Assembly: GCF_026914185.1 (NCBI RefSeq)
Contig: NC_070562.1
Span: forward strand, 2,108,001 to 2,172,000
Length of the DNA stretch: 64,000 nucleotides
Direction: 5' to 3'
Source: Puccinia triticina
Taxonomy: Eukaryota; Basidiomycota; Pucciniomycetes; Pucciniales; Pucciniaceae
Under the pieces are notes generated by a model, which was given only the letters and a program-made list of their open reading frames with translations, did no database searches and was not told the DNA's origin. Positions 1 through 11,774 of the stretch are shown in pieces. The position numbers and the translations under genes are program-made. Numbering within the stretch: position 1 is the stretch's first letter; every line of letters starts with the position of its first letter.

Positions 1-44
1 TAGGAACGTGTACAATGACATCCAACAATCCAATTGACCCCTGA

Positions 45-3000
45 TTGTTTGTCTCAGTACCAATTAATCAACTTAATTTTTCCCCAGCCACAACCAAGAC
101 CGCTGCATTCCTAATTGACTCTGGGGCGACCCATGACGTCCTGAGCCTCTCATTTGCGGTGCGAGAAGGACTCCAGCTGAGGGAGTTCCACTACAAAAGA
201 ACTATATCTGGGTTTGACGGGTCTAAGAGCCATGCATCTCAGGAAGTCGAATTGATTTTGGACTCAGACCCGACCCCACGCAACTTCGTCGTCGCAACAC
301 CCAAGGACACCTACGACGGCATCATGGGGATGCCGTGGATCCGCCAACATGGTAATCTGATAGACTGGAGAACCCGTTGCTTTGGGGCAAAATCTTCAAG
401 CATCGCCACCGCTGAGGTGTCGTTGTGTCCAAAAAAAACCTCACAGGACGGGGAGGAGCCCGGGGTGAGGCCAGTGAGGAACATTGACGAGGGGGCGCAC
501 ATCTTATGTGCAATGACGCCCCCGCAATGTGAGTCATCTTTATTATCTTCTACCAACAATGTCATAAGACCATCTGGCAAGCGGTTACACTCCTTAGAAA
601 GCAGGTACCCCAATACACCGACAATGGTCACCACACCTCAGGCCAAACTGATCCCCAAGTCATCCATCCAGCCACATGAGTGTCACATTGCTTCAAATGA
701 AGCGGTTCCATCTGAGGATCATATTGCAGCTGCTGAGGCGGTTTCGTCTATGCCAAAAAAACCCTCACAGGATGGGGAGGAGCCCGGGGTGAGGCAAGCA
801 AAGTTATATGACGAGAGGGTGCGCGCTTCAAGTGGAACAACGCCCCCGCAATGTGAGTCTTATGCCATTTTTCCATCCTGTTTTTCCAATACACCCTACG
901 TAAGAGCAACTGGCAAGCGGATACAATTTCCAAAACTTGCAACACAGGAGCAGGGGGCGGCGGAGGCGCTTGTCATAACGGCGAAGACGTCTTGGTCTAC
1001 TTTGGCCAGACTAGCGGCAGAGAACATGAAAAACGGGCCTGAGACCTGGCCAGTGGAGGATCTAGTCCCGCGAAGGTACCATCGGTATTTAGACATGTTC
1101 AAAAAATCAGGGGCACAACGGCTCCCGCCACGACGGAAGTACGACTTCAGAGTGAACCTAATACCAGGCGGGGCGTATCATCCCCTTGTTGCCGGCGGAA
1201 AATGAAGTGCTTGACAAGATGATCCGTGAGGGACTGGAGAATGGGACCATGTCGCCGTGGGCAGCCCCGGTACTATTCACCGGCAAGAAAGAAGGTAATC
1301 TTAGGCCGTGCTTTGACTATTGGAAGTTGAACGCCCTCACCGAGAAGAATAAATACCCATTACCACTCACCATGGATCTCGTGGAAAGTCTGCTCAATTC
1401 AAACACTTTCACCAAGTTGGACTTGCGTAACGCATACGGTAATTTGCGGGTAGCAGAAGGAGACAAGGACAAACTCGTGTTTATCTGTTGAGCTGGGCAG
1501 TTTGCACCATTGACCATGCCGTTCGGGCCCACAGGAGCGCCCAGATTCTTTCAATTCTTTATCCAGTACATCTTACTTGGCCGGATTGGGAAGGATATGG
1601 CAGCTTATCTGGACGACATTATGATCTATACAACGCCGGGGCATGATCACGAAGAAGCGGTCATCAGTGTACTAGAGAAATTAAGCAAACATCAGTTGTG
1701 GTTAAAGCCTGAAAAATGTGAGTTCTCAAGAAAGGAAGTGGAATACCTTGGTCTGTTAATCTCCCGGAATCGAGTACGCATGGATCCTACGAAAGTCCGT
1801 GTGGTGACCGATTGGCCAACACCCACCAATGTCACAGAAGTCCAGCGGTTCATCGGGTTTGCCAACTTTTATAGGAGGTTCATTCGACAATTTTCGCGGA
1901 CAACAAGACCCCTTCACAACCTCACCAAGGCCTCGACACACTTTGTGTGGGACAACCATTGCCAGCGGGATTTTGAGTCATTGAAGACAGCGTTTACCAC
2001 GGCACCGGTCCTCAAGATTGCCGACCTTTACCAACCATTCCTGCTGGAATGTGATTGCTCAGATTTCGCGCTGGGCGCGGTGTTGTCGCAAATAAGCAAG
2101 GAGGACGGCAAGCTGCACCCGGTGGCATTCTTGTCCAGATCCCTGATTCAAGCTGAGCACAATTACGAAATCTTCAACAAGGAGCTGCTTGCTATCGTTG
2201 CGGCCTTCAAAGAATGGCGTCAGTACCTTGAGGGAAACCCCAACCGTCTGAAAGCTATTGTTTATACTGACCACCGTAATTTGGAATCCTTCATGACGAC
2301 AAAAAAGTTGACAAGGCGCCAGGCACGGTGGGCGGAGACACTTGGGTGCTTCGACTTTGAGATCATCTTTAGGCCGGGTTGTCATTCCAATAAGCCGGAG
2401 GCACTGTCGCGCAGACCAGACTTAGCGCCCACGGGGGACAATAAGCTGACTTTTGGCCAGTTGCTCCGACCGGAAAACATAATGCCGGAAACGTTTGCAG
2501 AAGTGGCAGAAATCCGAGGGATGGTCGCTTGACGTGGACAATTTCTTTATGGATGAATCTGTTGACTTGGACAACGCGGCGCACTGGCTCAAAGTGGACA
2601 TCTTGGGTGTGGAAGACGCGGAGCAGGGGGTTTCAAGATCTATCCTCAACGATGAGGAGTTAATCAACTTGATTCGCAAGGCCACACTGTTGGACTCTCG
2701 ACTGCAATCCCTGATGTCGGAGGCCGGCCGGGGAACAAATCAGTACTCAGTGGCGGACGGGGTTGTGTACAATCAAGGACGGATTGAGGTGCCAAAGGAC
2801 GACACCCTGAAAGCAGCCATCACGCAAAGTCGACATGATTGTCGTGCTGCAGGCCACCCGGGTAGAGCCAAAACATTAGGCCTTGTACAACGGTGTTTCA
2901 CGTGGCCGTCAATGAAACGGTTTATTAACCGTTACGTGGACGAATGTGGATTGTGCCAGAGGGTGAAGCCGTCAACTCAGAAACTGTTTGGCACACTCGA

Positions 3001-4117
3001 ACCCCTTCCCATACCAGCAGGCCCATGGACGGATATCTCCTACGACTTGATTACAGATCTCCCCGAATCCAACAATTGCAACAGTATATTGACGGTTGTG
3101 GACCGGTTTACCAAGATGGCACACCTAATCCCTTGCTGCAAAACAATGACAGCCGACAGACTGGCAGATTTGATGATGCGGCATGTGTGGAAGCTACATG
3201 GAACGCCCAAATCCATAGTGTCGGACAGGGGCAGTATATTTATCTCTCAAATCACCAAGGAGTTGGCTAAATAATTAGGTATTCGTCTCTGCCCATCGAC
3301 AGCATACCACCCCAGGACGGACGGACAATCCGAAATTGTCAATAAAGCAGTCGAGCAATATTTACAACACTTCGTCAATTACCGCCAGGACAACTGGGAA
3401 CCATTGCTAGCACTAGCAGAATTTGCCTACAATCACAGGGACCATGCGGCAACCGGCATGTCGCCGTTTAAAGCTAACTATGGGTTTGATCTGACAATCG
3501 GCGGGATCCCACCATCCGATCAGTGCCTCCCTTCAGTCGACGCGAGACTGAGAGTGTTCGAGGAGGTGAGAGAAGAACTCAGGGAGGGACTCGAGGCGGC
3601 TCAACAGTCAATGAAGACTCAATTTGACCGGAAAGTGAGGGAGACTCCGCAATGGAACGTAGGGGACGCGGTTTGGCTTAACGGGAAAAACATTTCAACC
3701 ACCAGACCTAGCCCAAAGCTGAGTCATCAATGGCTAGGACCGTTTTTAATATCCAAACAAATCTCCCCTTCCGTTTATCAGCTAACGTTGCCGCTCTCTA
3801 TGCGGGGAGTTCACCCAAATTTTCATGTTTCAGTGTTGCAGAAACACAATCCAGATTCAATTGAGGGGAGGACACCGGATTAACCTGGCGCAGTGGTTGT
3901 GGACGGCAAAGAAGAATGGGAAGTGGAAGAAATATTGGACTGCAGAAGACAAGGGAAGAAGATTCAATACCTGGTGGCTTGGAAGGGGTACGGACCAGAT
4001 ACCAACTTGTGGGAACCGGACATCAATCTCACCAATTGTAAGGAGCTTGTGGAAGAATTCAACTCAAAATTCCCCGACGCCGCAGGACAACATCAAAGGA
4101 GAAGGAGGTTTAAATGA
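45..4117 (+). pseudogene. gypsy pol pseudogene: protease, RT, RNase H, integrase, chromodomain
   Basis: The aspartic protease motif LIDSGATHD lies near 114-140. RT follows from about 1180, with the active-site box YLDD near 1603-1614. RNase H is near 2040-2400. The integrase zinc region (HDCRAAGHPG ... CGLCQRVKP) spans about 2833-2975, the catalytic core starts near 3030 (DISYDLITDLP, then VSDRG near 3217), and the C-terminal integrase part runs to about 3880. A chromodomain (EEWEVEEILDCRRQGKKIQY ... LWEPDINL) occupies 3911-4035. The frame changes near 1180-1205 and near 2500-2530. In-frame stops are TGA at 1489, TAA at 3272 and TAA at 3881; homology continues straight through each. Each stop can be explained by one C-to-T change (CGA or CAA to stop). 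In gypsy elements of this class the chromodomain is thought to direct insertion to heterochromatin. Confidence 0.9.
425..865 (+). repeat. duplicated linker module between gypsy protease and RT
   Basis: Two copies of a roughly 110-bp block, at about 428-540 and 752-865, both encode PKK(T/P)SQDGEEPGVR followed some 25 residues later by TPPQCES. They lie in the spacer between the protease and RT domains and are well conserved at DNA level, while the sequence between them is unrelated. This is a tandem-type duplication inside the polyprotein linker; its function is unknown. Confidence 0.8.
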
Positions 4118-4204
4118 GGGTGGGCTTTTTTACCCAAGAGGTTTTTTATTGCCACCCGTGGGAGGAGTGCAGAGCCGGAGGCTTGGGCGTTAGAGGCGGC
4201 ATAG

Positions 4205-4404
4205 TGTTATGAGCCCGCACGCGGGCCATGACTTGTCCCAAGGCATGTTACACATTGTATTTACATGTCACGGTCTCTAGAACTAAGAGACCGGAGGGGG
4301 AAGAGCCACATGCTTTCCCCATCTAGCAATTTACCAATTAGCTAGTCAAGACCCGCGTCAGAACCCAGAACCCCTCCTCCCCCCCCCCAGAACCAGTCCT
4401 AACA
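4205..4404 (+). repeat. 3' LTR of gypsy element (200 bp)
   Basis: Starts TGTTATGAGCCCGCACG and ends CAGTCCTAACA, right after the purine-containing 3' end of pol. Its length equals that of the LTR at 6980-7360 once the MITE in that copy is removed (381 minus 180 gives 201 bp). Both contain ACATGTCACGG and an AGAACCC-rich right third. Confidence 0.8.
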
Positions 4405-6120
4405 AGTTGTTATTGAGTTGGTGTAAGCTCTTGATTTGAGAGCTTCACTGTTCAAAGGCGAAGGTGGTGACAAAGGCACGAGAGGGGCACAGCAGTTTTC
4501 TAGAACCTCAGTTTGATTACTATCAGAGGAAGGAAGCTAGCTCGGGGGAAGTCTCAGTAATTCCCTCTATCTACAACTGGAGGATGGAAAGGGGGAAAAG
4601 GGGAAAGAGAAGAGAAAGAAGAGAGGAAATGAGGGTGCTCACCTAGCTCGGGGGAAGTCTCAGTACTTCCCTGCCGAGCTAGGAGGGGCGGGGCTCAGGA
4701 GGTTATATGTGAGGCCGGGGTTGGATTGGTGACAGTCTTGTGACTGTCTCTGTGAGGTCGTGGGAAGCGCCGCGGCTCACAGTTGGTAAGGGTTGTTATA
4801 ATGTGTAAAGGGTTTGGGTGGTATGTAATGTTGTGGGGTATGTGACAGGTGGGTACTGAACTGAGGAAAAGACAACTGAAGGGGGGAGAGCTCCTTATAT
4901 AGACAAATGTGAGGGAATTTAGCTACAAGGAAGCCCTGTATGAGCGATTTTAGCTGCAGGGAAACTGAATGAGTGAATGTGGTTGGTTGGAAATGTACAT
5001 GACGTGTAGTAGGTACAAACATCTGAATGAGTGACTATGATTGGTCAGAACATGAGGGATTTAATGTGGTACTTCTATGATGTCACCTGCAGCTATCAGT
5101 TGTGAAAATCCACTAATTTAGAATGTATGTACATACTATGCAGCATAAATGAGTATGTGTAGCTGTCCAGCAGCTGGGTTGTGTATGTAAACGTGAGGTT
5201 GTAAGGTGTGTAGCTTGGAATGTAACTTCTAGTCCTGTAGAGTCCCATCCTTGCGCCATAGTCCGTGATTTCTGATGAATGTTATGTAAAGAAAAGAAAA
5301 CAGAGAATTTTTTTTATTTTTGATGTAGTGGAACCTTTCCATCTACCACAGCGCTGGAGCACGGTTGAGTTTCTCTGAGGATTCCTGGTTGGGGCGCTAA
5401 AGGCACAGCAGGTTGATGGTGTTGGTATGAGCCCCCCTCCTGGGGTGTCACATAAATATCACAAGCCCCACCACAGGACCCATTCAGTTGTTCCTCCTTA
5501 CCTCCCTAGCTCAGTAGAAATGTTGATCTCTCCGCGCTAGGTATGTATTTTCCTTTTCTCTTTCTCTTTTCTCTTCTTCCCTTTGTTAGAGAGATGTTGA
5601 TCTCTCCGCGCTAGTTCTTCCTCACCCTGAAATACAATTTAGTTGGGCACTAGAATACCTTGAGACAAGATTCTCTGTGCCACTGTCCGCCTTTAGTGAA
5701 GAGTCCAAACGGGACTCTTACAGTTGGAGCACAGTTGAGATTCTCTGAGGATTCCTGGTTGGGGCGCGAAGGGTTGGTTGATGGGAGACGGACAGGTTGA
5801 TCTTGTGGAGATTTCTCAGAATGGACCAAGTCCCCCACGAAGTTACTGCATTAAAGTTACTCACAGCTGTTTTTTCAAAAATTCTGGGACATGAGTCAGT
5901 CTTCCGTTTCACTGCATCCAGCCCACCCAGTTCAAATACACAAGTTCCCCCAGCAGGCATTGATGGCCTCCAAGCAGTAGTCTGATGGCCTCTACTGTAT
6001 GTCTGATGTGCTCTACTGTATGTCCGATGGGCTCTACTGTATGTCTGATAGGCTCTACCTTACACTCTGCACCTGTGAGGGGTGTCTCCAAGGCCCCAGC
6101 CACTTCTATTGGTGCTGTTT
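4405..6120. other. gene-free repeat-bearing stretch
   Basis: No convincing gene. Direct repeats are visible: a 23-bp unit CTAGCTCGGGGGAAGTCTCA(GTA) at 4537-4559 and 4643-4665; a 43-bp unit beginning TGGAGCAC(G/A)GTTGAG at 5355-5397 and 5725-5767; and ATGTTGATCTCTCCGCGCTA(G) at 5520-5540 and 5594-5614. The spacing suggests remnants of one longer repeat family rather than a simple satellite. A polypyrimidine run lies at about 5548-5585. Confidence 0.6.
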
Positions 6121-6147
6121 GTTGAAATTACTCAGGTGAAAAGAATT

Positions 6148-6221
6148 GTGTGTTGTGGGATTTGAACCCACAACCTTCTACATTCATGAGAGCTGCTCTT
6201 ATACCACTGAGCTAAACACAC
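6148..6221 (-). pseudogene. degenerate tRNA-like sequence
   Basis: Read on the minus strand the acceptor arm pairs over 7 bp (GTGTGTT at 6221-6215 with AACACAC at 6154-6148). The D stem is GCTC/GAGC, and the T arm is a perfect GTGGG-TTCAAAT-CCCAC with a 5-nt variable region. The anticodon stem (GCTCT against GTAGA) mispairs, and the loop reads CATGAAT, lacking the universal T33. It is therefore more likely a tRNA pseudogene or tRNA-derived repeat than a working tRNA. Its 5' end is also part of the adjacent inverted repeat. Confidence 0.55.
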
Positions 6222-6453
6222 AGTTGGTCTTACTGGTGATTTTTGGATATTAGATCATATAGCTTGGCCACTCAAATGGGGCTTGAAGCATATCAAACAT
6301 ACATGATTTGAATATACAATGTTCATAGTTTGTTCATGGTGCATGAAGCAAGGGGGTATGTTGGAATATATGCTTCAAGCCCCATTTGAGTTGCCAAGCT
6401 ATATGATCTAATATCCAAAAGTCACCAATAAGACCAACTAGTGTGTTTAGCTA
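6212..6453. repeat. inverted repeat with about 82-bp arms next to the tRNA-like sequence
   Basis: The arm at 6212-6293 is matched in reverse complement by 6368-6453, including GCTTGAAGCATAT and AGACCAACT...GTGTGTTTAGC. The spacer is about 75 bp. Each arm includes the first bases of the tRNA-like sequence, so the full tRNA-like body is present on one side only. Possibly a foldback or SINE-like element. Confidence 0.75.
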
Positions 6454-6529
6454 ACACAATGCGCACCCAGCCTATGAAAACAAACTTTTGTGGTGCGCGC
6501 AAATAATATGTGCTTACAGAAAAATTTGT

Positions 6530-6750
6530 GCGCATCAGATTTTGTGGGCCAACTTTTTGTCATTGGTTTTTCATGTGCTAATTTCTTGTCATCCATTTTT
6601 TGTGTGCTAATTTTTCATGATTGTGTTTTTTGTGTGCTAATTTTTTGCCATCTGGTTTTTTGTATGCTAAATTTTTGTCATCTTTTTTCGTGAGCTGAAT
6701 TTTTTGACAGCTTAGTTTTTGTTAGCTGAATTTTTTGTCTGCTAATTTTT
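6530..6750. repeat. degenerate tandem repeat, unit about 32 bp
   Basis: Seven or so imperfect copies of a T-rich unit built around GTGTGCTAATTTTTTGTCAT. No long reading frame follows it; low-complexity DNA. Confidence 0.6.
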
Positions 6751-6979
6751 TTGGGGGGCTTGACTAATTGACTACCGAGAATTACATTCCGACTCCTAAA
6801 TCACATTTTTTGGGAGTTGGAATGTAATTCCGCCGCATGAAATGGGAGTTGGACATGTAATTTGTCCAAAAATTACAAAAAATAAAAAAATCATACCTCC
6901 TCACTGGGGATACTCAAAGCCCACAAAAACTTTACAGCGGGAAGGAACCCCTCTCAAGAGCAGATGATGAGCTGCACGG

Positions 6980-7360
6980 TGTTATGAGCCGTAGCACAGG
7001 CTCCGCAGTGCAGACTCAGATGTACATAGACTACACATACATGTCACGGACCATACTCAAGGTTTGAAAGGCTGGAGATCCAAGCCTCTTCCTCATCCTG
7101 CAATCTACAGTCAAACCTGTCTAAGGGCATACCCTTTTAACTGCATAATCTGCCTAAAGGCATAGAAAAAGACTGCCTCGTATTCTTGATTGCCCTGCAA
7201 AATCACCATCTCTAAGGGCATAACCTGCCTAAAGTCATACCAAAATTCTTCTCCCAAAGGGTATGCCCTTAGACAGGTTTGACTGTACCATCTTGGATCC
7301 AGAACCCCCAGAACCCCAGACCCAGACTCCATCTTCCTCTCCATAGAACAGACCATAACA
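6980..7360 (+). repeat. gypsy LTR interrupted by a MITE
   Basis: Starts TGTTATGAGCCGTAGC and ends AGACCATAACA. It shares ACATGTCACGG and the right-end CCAGAACCC blocks with the LTR at 4205-4404. Removing the MITE plus one TA leaves 201 bp, matching that LTR. It is followed by a leader and a short gag start, so it is a 5' LTR of a truncated element in plus orientation. Confidence 0.8.
7108..7285. mobile_element. 178-bp Tc1/mariner-type MITE with TA target duplication
   Basis: Terminal inverted repeats of 30 bp are identical in both arms (CAGTCAAACCTGTCTAAGGG... and its reverse complement). TA flanks both sides (7106-7107 and 7286-7287). The inside holds further partial copies of the motif CTGCCTAAAGGCAT. 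There is no coding capacity. TA target sites and termini starting CAGTCAAACC are typical of the pogo/Fot1 branch of Tc1/mariner elements. Confidence 0.88.
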
Positions 7361-7439
7361 TATTGCAGGATCTACTTCACGGAGACAAAGACTAAGAACC
7401 CAACAGACCAACAAGAACCAGATTGCTCTGCCTCCAAAA

Positions 7440-7560
7440 CCTTGAATATCCAGTACTCTGCTCTCAGAAACCCGATTCCGCTCTTAGAAACCTTGAATAT
7501 CCAGTACTCCGCTCTCAGAAACCCGATTCTGCTCTTAGAAACCTTGAATATCCCACTCCG
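7440..7560 (+). repeat. 51-bp tandem repeat, about 2.3 copies, in gypsy leader
   Basis: The unit starts CCTTGAATATCCAGTACTC and restarts at 7491 and 7542. It lies between the LTR and the gag start. Confidence 0.75.
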
Positions 7561-7592
7561 ACATCACACTCAACCCTTGTTATCAGCAATAC

Positions 7593-7779
7593 AATGGACG
7601 CCTCCGAAGCCGCCAAACTCCGACTACAACTGGCCGACATCACCAAGAAGGCCAACAAAGAAGAGAAAAAAGGCCGCCAGGCGAAGGCCAAGTTGGAGGA
7701 CGCACTCCGCACCCAGGACCCACCCCTCCCCGTACCAACCTCTGGAGTGGTATGGAGCTCCTTCAGTGTCAGACCGTAG
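7593..7779 (+). pseudogene. gypsy gag N-terminus, truncated
   Basis: ATG at 7593 opens a short charged helical segment (MDASEAAKLRLQLADITKKA...KAKLED) that looks like the N-terminal coiled coil of rust gypsy gag. It sits about 230 bp after the LTR end, as expected for gag. Similarity is lost by about 7740 and the rest of the element is absent. The coiled-coil reading is from residue pattern only. Confidence 0.5.
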
Positions 7780-8878
7780 GCAGCGCTGGGTAGCTGCCCT
7801 TCTGGCGGTCCGTCGAATCAAGCGGAAATATGGGATCAAAAGATAATAGCGGAGTTGGGGGGGGGGATTTGTTGAGAAAAGCAAGGGGGATGGATAGATA
7901 CCCTTGGTGTTTGTGAGGAATGAGAAAGAATCAAGAGTGCAGAGTAGAGTCCGCAACAAGGAGTGGAGTGGAATAAACAAGGTTTGAGGATCAGGGAATG
8001 CGGGCGGAGTAAGGGAAAGATACGGAGCGTTGACGGGGTAAGGGAAAGATACGGAAAGAAGACCGGGGATACTGCCGGTGATGAAACTCAAAGAGGGATA
8101 CGGGCCACTTGGCCAGGGATCCAAAAGGATGCTGGGGATACTGCCAGCGGATCAGAAAAAGGTGATGTTATTCCGCTTGGATCAGGATGGAATTGCATGG
8201 GGAACTTGTCCAAGCTCAGTGGAGCTTGAACTTATAGTCCAAGATGAGCAGTGTACGTCTGACCCTTGTGTCCGACGCACATCTGCTGCTATGATAACAA
8301 CAACAACACGCTAGACGCTCCGCAACAACAACTAAAGAGATCAGCAACAACAACCGCTAAAGAGATCAACAACAAGAAAAGGAACAAAGGGTGGGAAAGG
8401 ATAGTAGAGAAAACAATGTTGGAGAAAGAACTAGCGGAAATAATGTAATGAGATGGGAAAACTGCTACGGCAGAGGCGGAGGCGGAAAAGAGAAGAGCCA
8501 AGCGGGAAAGAGCGGAGTAAATTAAATGGAGACTGTGCAGAGGACTGAGGATCTGGGGTGGGTGGTTTCATATGGCGGAGGCGGAGTTTATTTTGAGGAT
8601 TTTTGATGTCCGTGAAGCCCTGTACCCGTAGGCGCTAAAAGCTGTCTTGCGGAGGAGTTGCCACTCAAGGCCCACCACACTAAGAATATGCGGGCGCCCT
8701 GGACGAAAGAGCGGCTAAGGCATGCCTTTCTAATCCAAGGTATGAGTGGGCTCCTCACGCAGCCAACCCACACATTGGGGGGACTGGAACTAGCTGTATT
8801 GACAGGATTTTTGGGCTCCCCTAGGATGCTGATTAGAGGCTAAGCCATTCTAGAACTCAGCTTCTGAACAATTTACAG

Positions 8879-9283
8879 CTACGGCTTGTCCTCCATGGAT
8901 GTTTTTTGATGGAAACTTACGGGTCTGGTTGGTTGGTGGTAGGTGATGGGTAGGGATAGGTAGGAGGATGGGTTTTTTTCAGGGCTTTCATTGTCAATCC
9001 ACCATGCCCAGGGTGTCTTGAAGACCCTGACGCGCAGCTTGGTCTTGAGTGCCTTTTGCTTCATGGCCTGGACGGCGATATCAAGCCTGCATTTGGATTC
9101 AAAGAGCTGTACATTGGCTGGAAAGTTGACAAAGGTGATGAGGACCTCAGTCTGACCCCATACAATCAGTAATTTACTGGTTTGGTTGTCTTGATTGGCT
9201 AGCATATGTGCAAGGGTGGATGTTGGGACATGATACTTGGTGTTGGGAGAACAGGGCATACTGGGAGGGACAGAAATACTCAC
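8879..9283 (-). CDS. unrecognised open reading frame, 134 codons
   Basis: The minus-strand frame contains an ordered, non-repetitive stretch (for example KLLIVWGQTEVLITFVNFPA and KLRVRVFKTPWAWWID) that reads more like protein than chance sequence. I do not recognise a family. No upstream exon or promoter can be fixed, and the flanking DNA is repetitive, so this may be a decayed transposon or captured gene fragment. The chosen start at 9283 is simply the first ATG. Confidence 0.3.
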   Translation of the reverse strand: MSISVPPSMPCSPNTKYHVPTSTLAHMLANQDNQTSKLLIVWGQTEVLITFVNFPANVQLFESKCRLDIAVQAMKQKALKTKLRVRVFKTPWAWWIDNESPEKNPSSYLSLPITYHQPTRPVSFHQKTSMEDKP

Positions 9284-10707
9284 TGATGCTTAGCCTTGAC
9301 CAATAAATCAATGGAGTGGGGGGCGGGACGGGAAGGACAAGTAATCACGGCCATTGGAGGTTCTGATTGACACCTGGTCAGTGGGATGAGGTGTGATACA
9401 AACTTAACACAATTCCCTCCCTGTGCTCGCGGGGCGCAAGCACCATTTTGGAGATGCTTTGCGCCTCCTTGGAGAGGCTTAGTTAAGCTTGGGTGTGATA
9501 GGGGTTGTAACATATTTGTGAAGTCTGAAAAGTGCAGGGGTTTTACAGCTTGGCCTGCCACTAGGACCAGCACCTGGACTTGGAGCTGTGATGAGCTGAG
9601 GGAAATCTTGATTTAGATTGTCAATTGCCTGAGGCTGGTAAAACCAACTAGAATGTGTGGTATGGGTAGTTTATAATGAAAGATAAGCTTGGTGGTGTGG
9701 TAATTGGAAATATTTTTTGGAGTTGGCTGAGCTCATCTCAGCCGTCTCAGTCTCTTTTCTGGTTTCAAACCAAAGATGCTGCCACTGACATTGTTGGTTT
9801 GTAGTCAAGGTATTGGTTGGACAAAACTCCCCTAGAGCAACATCAAATCATGTTTGGAATTGTCCCCTAATGCCTGTCCCTGGAATTCCTCACCTCCGTC
9901 TATCCTTTCTACCCTTAACCTTCTCCTCTCTTTCTTCCAATCTTTTTCCTCCTCCTTTATCTTACCTTTCTTTTCCCTTTTCCTTCTTGTTCTCTTTCTT
10001 CCATTCCTTTCCTTTTCTATTTCTTTCACTTTGTTCCATGTTTGCAGCAAGGGGGGGGGGTGTTGAGTTGAAGAGCTGTTGTTTTTCTTTTTAATCTCTT
10101 GTTATGTGCTACGTGCATGTCACAGTCATTTCTCATGTTTCACTTTAGTTTCACATTGTCAGGTAGTGTACTGCTGGCAGCAGACGTGGAAGGCTTCCCT
10201 TTTTCTCATCCTTCCACCACCATCATCCACTCACCCATATTGTGTCTGCTGCCTCCAGCTCTTGTCTCGCCTATCAACTGCTTACCAATTGATTTGCCAG
10301 CTCTTTGAGTGGTATTGGTCAAGTTTGTCTGTTCCTGTTTTACAAATTCTAAGGAATACAATGAGACATTAGCCAGCTCAACATTCAGAAACCCAGCTGC
10401 TAACCTGTGGTGCTTGCTGTGGTTATTCTTTCAGAAAGTGACTGATAGCTGGGATTTTCCCTGAGCTTACTTTTCTTGCTTTTATGGGCAGCACCCACAT
10501 TCATCCAAGAGATGTAATCAATTTTTTTGGTCCCACTGCAGCGGTTTTGGACTGTGGCACAAGGTTTGCTTTGCTTACCTGTATCTGCAGCTGTTTGAGA
10601 TCCCAGCCCCTTCCTCAATTGATGAGGTTGAGGCTGTTCTGGTGTTCACTTAGGCGTGTAGTTTTGCAGGCGTCAGATGAGGCTCATGCATAACCTCTTG
10701 CAATGGC

Positions 10708-10849
10708 CCTAGCTCAACAGACAGTGAATGATGAGTACAAGTGTGGAAGGATTGCATTGCAACAAACAAAAAGAAAGAGAAAAGGAGAAAAAAAGAAGAA
10801 CTGCTGACCTAGCTCAACAGATGGTGAATGATGAGTACAAGTGTGGAAG
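10708..10849. repeat. 42-bp direct repeat, two copies
   Basis: CCTAGCTCAACAGA followed by GTGAATGATGAGTACAAGTG occurs at 10708-10749 and 10808-10849 with two mismatches, separated by a purine-rich spacer. Confidence 0.85.
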
Positions 10850-11774
10850 CCTGCCGGTTGAACTAGCACACTACCTACAACCTGTGACAGCCAAGTGAAA
10901 AACAAGTGAAATGGTTGGTAAAAGAATTGGAATAACTGAAATTTATTGCTTGTTAGAGTTATAACTACAAGTGTCTAAGTGATAGACAGTAATAGAGCAT
11001 AGCTAGATTTACCTGAAAGCAGAACACAAACTGTCTGGGCTACTGGGGTGGTTGGGGTTGTTTTGGCTTTAGACAAAGAAGGAAAAGTTGTGAAGGTGGG
11101 ATGTACAGCGATCCAAGCGCAAGGGACGATCCTGTGTAGCCAGCATCGGTCCTCACACATTCAGCTTCCCTTTCCTTTCTTGGTTGTCTGTTCTGCTTCT
11201 TAACTCACGGGTGTGAGCCGGCTATCCAAGTAGCTTGGTTTTGTTCTGGCAGAACGGGTCCGCTGAGTCTTGGGCTGCTTAACGAACGAGGTTCGTCTGG
11301 TTTAGCTTGGAGCTTCTTTCTGTGTTTTGATGGAAGAATCCACTGGGTTTACGGGTCGCTGACGCTTCTGTGATCCTGTCAAGCAGGTCTGAGTTGGTCT
11401 GGGGTCCAAGACGTTCCACAAGAAGGTTTTAAAGCTTGTTTGCTCTTTTTGCTGGGCTTTGACCTTTAAGGCTCTCGCTGGTTCTGCTTGCGTAATCGAC
11501 GGAGCAATATGCTTCAGCTGACTGTGCCTGGGTTAGGTCTTTGTCTGGGCAAGTGCAGAAGGGCTTACCTGTCCGCGCTGCTGGGTCTGGGCTTAACCGC
11601 GCATGCTTCCTTTTTGGTTGCAGCGGGTCTGGGTTCTGGGGACCGCGGAAGGGCTTGCCTTTCAACGCAGCTGAGTTTAACCAAGCAGCTTTCCATAAGG
11701 GTTCCTGCTGGTCTCATTAGTCCGTATTCCTACAGTTGGAAGCAGAGAAACAAAGAACAAGACACCTCAACACA

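Larger units (their letters stand above)
1..4404 (+). mobile_element. Ty3/gypsy chromodomain retrotransposon, 3' portion (5' end outside window)
   Basis: Protease, reverse transcriptase, RNase H, integrase and chromodomain follow each other in gypsy order and lead into a 200-bp 3' LTR at 4205-4404. Gag and the 5' LTR lie left of the window. The coding part is broken by two frame changes and three in-frame stops, so this copy is inactive. The related LTR at 6980-7360 and the relic at 50568-53815 belong to the same broad family, judged by the shared LTR start TGTTATGAGC and an LTR end close to CATAACA/CCTAACA. Confidence 0.93.

Noticed and set aside
7869..8310. Possible copia LTR starting TGTTGAGAAAAGC after a G-run
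   Set aside because: No second copy, target duplication or primer site found, so it was not called as an LTR.
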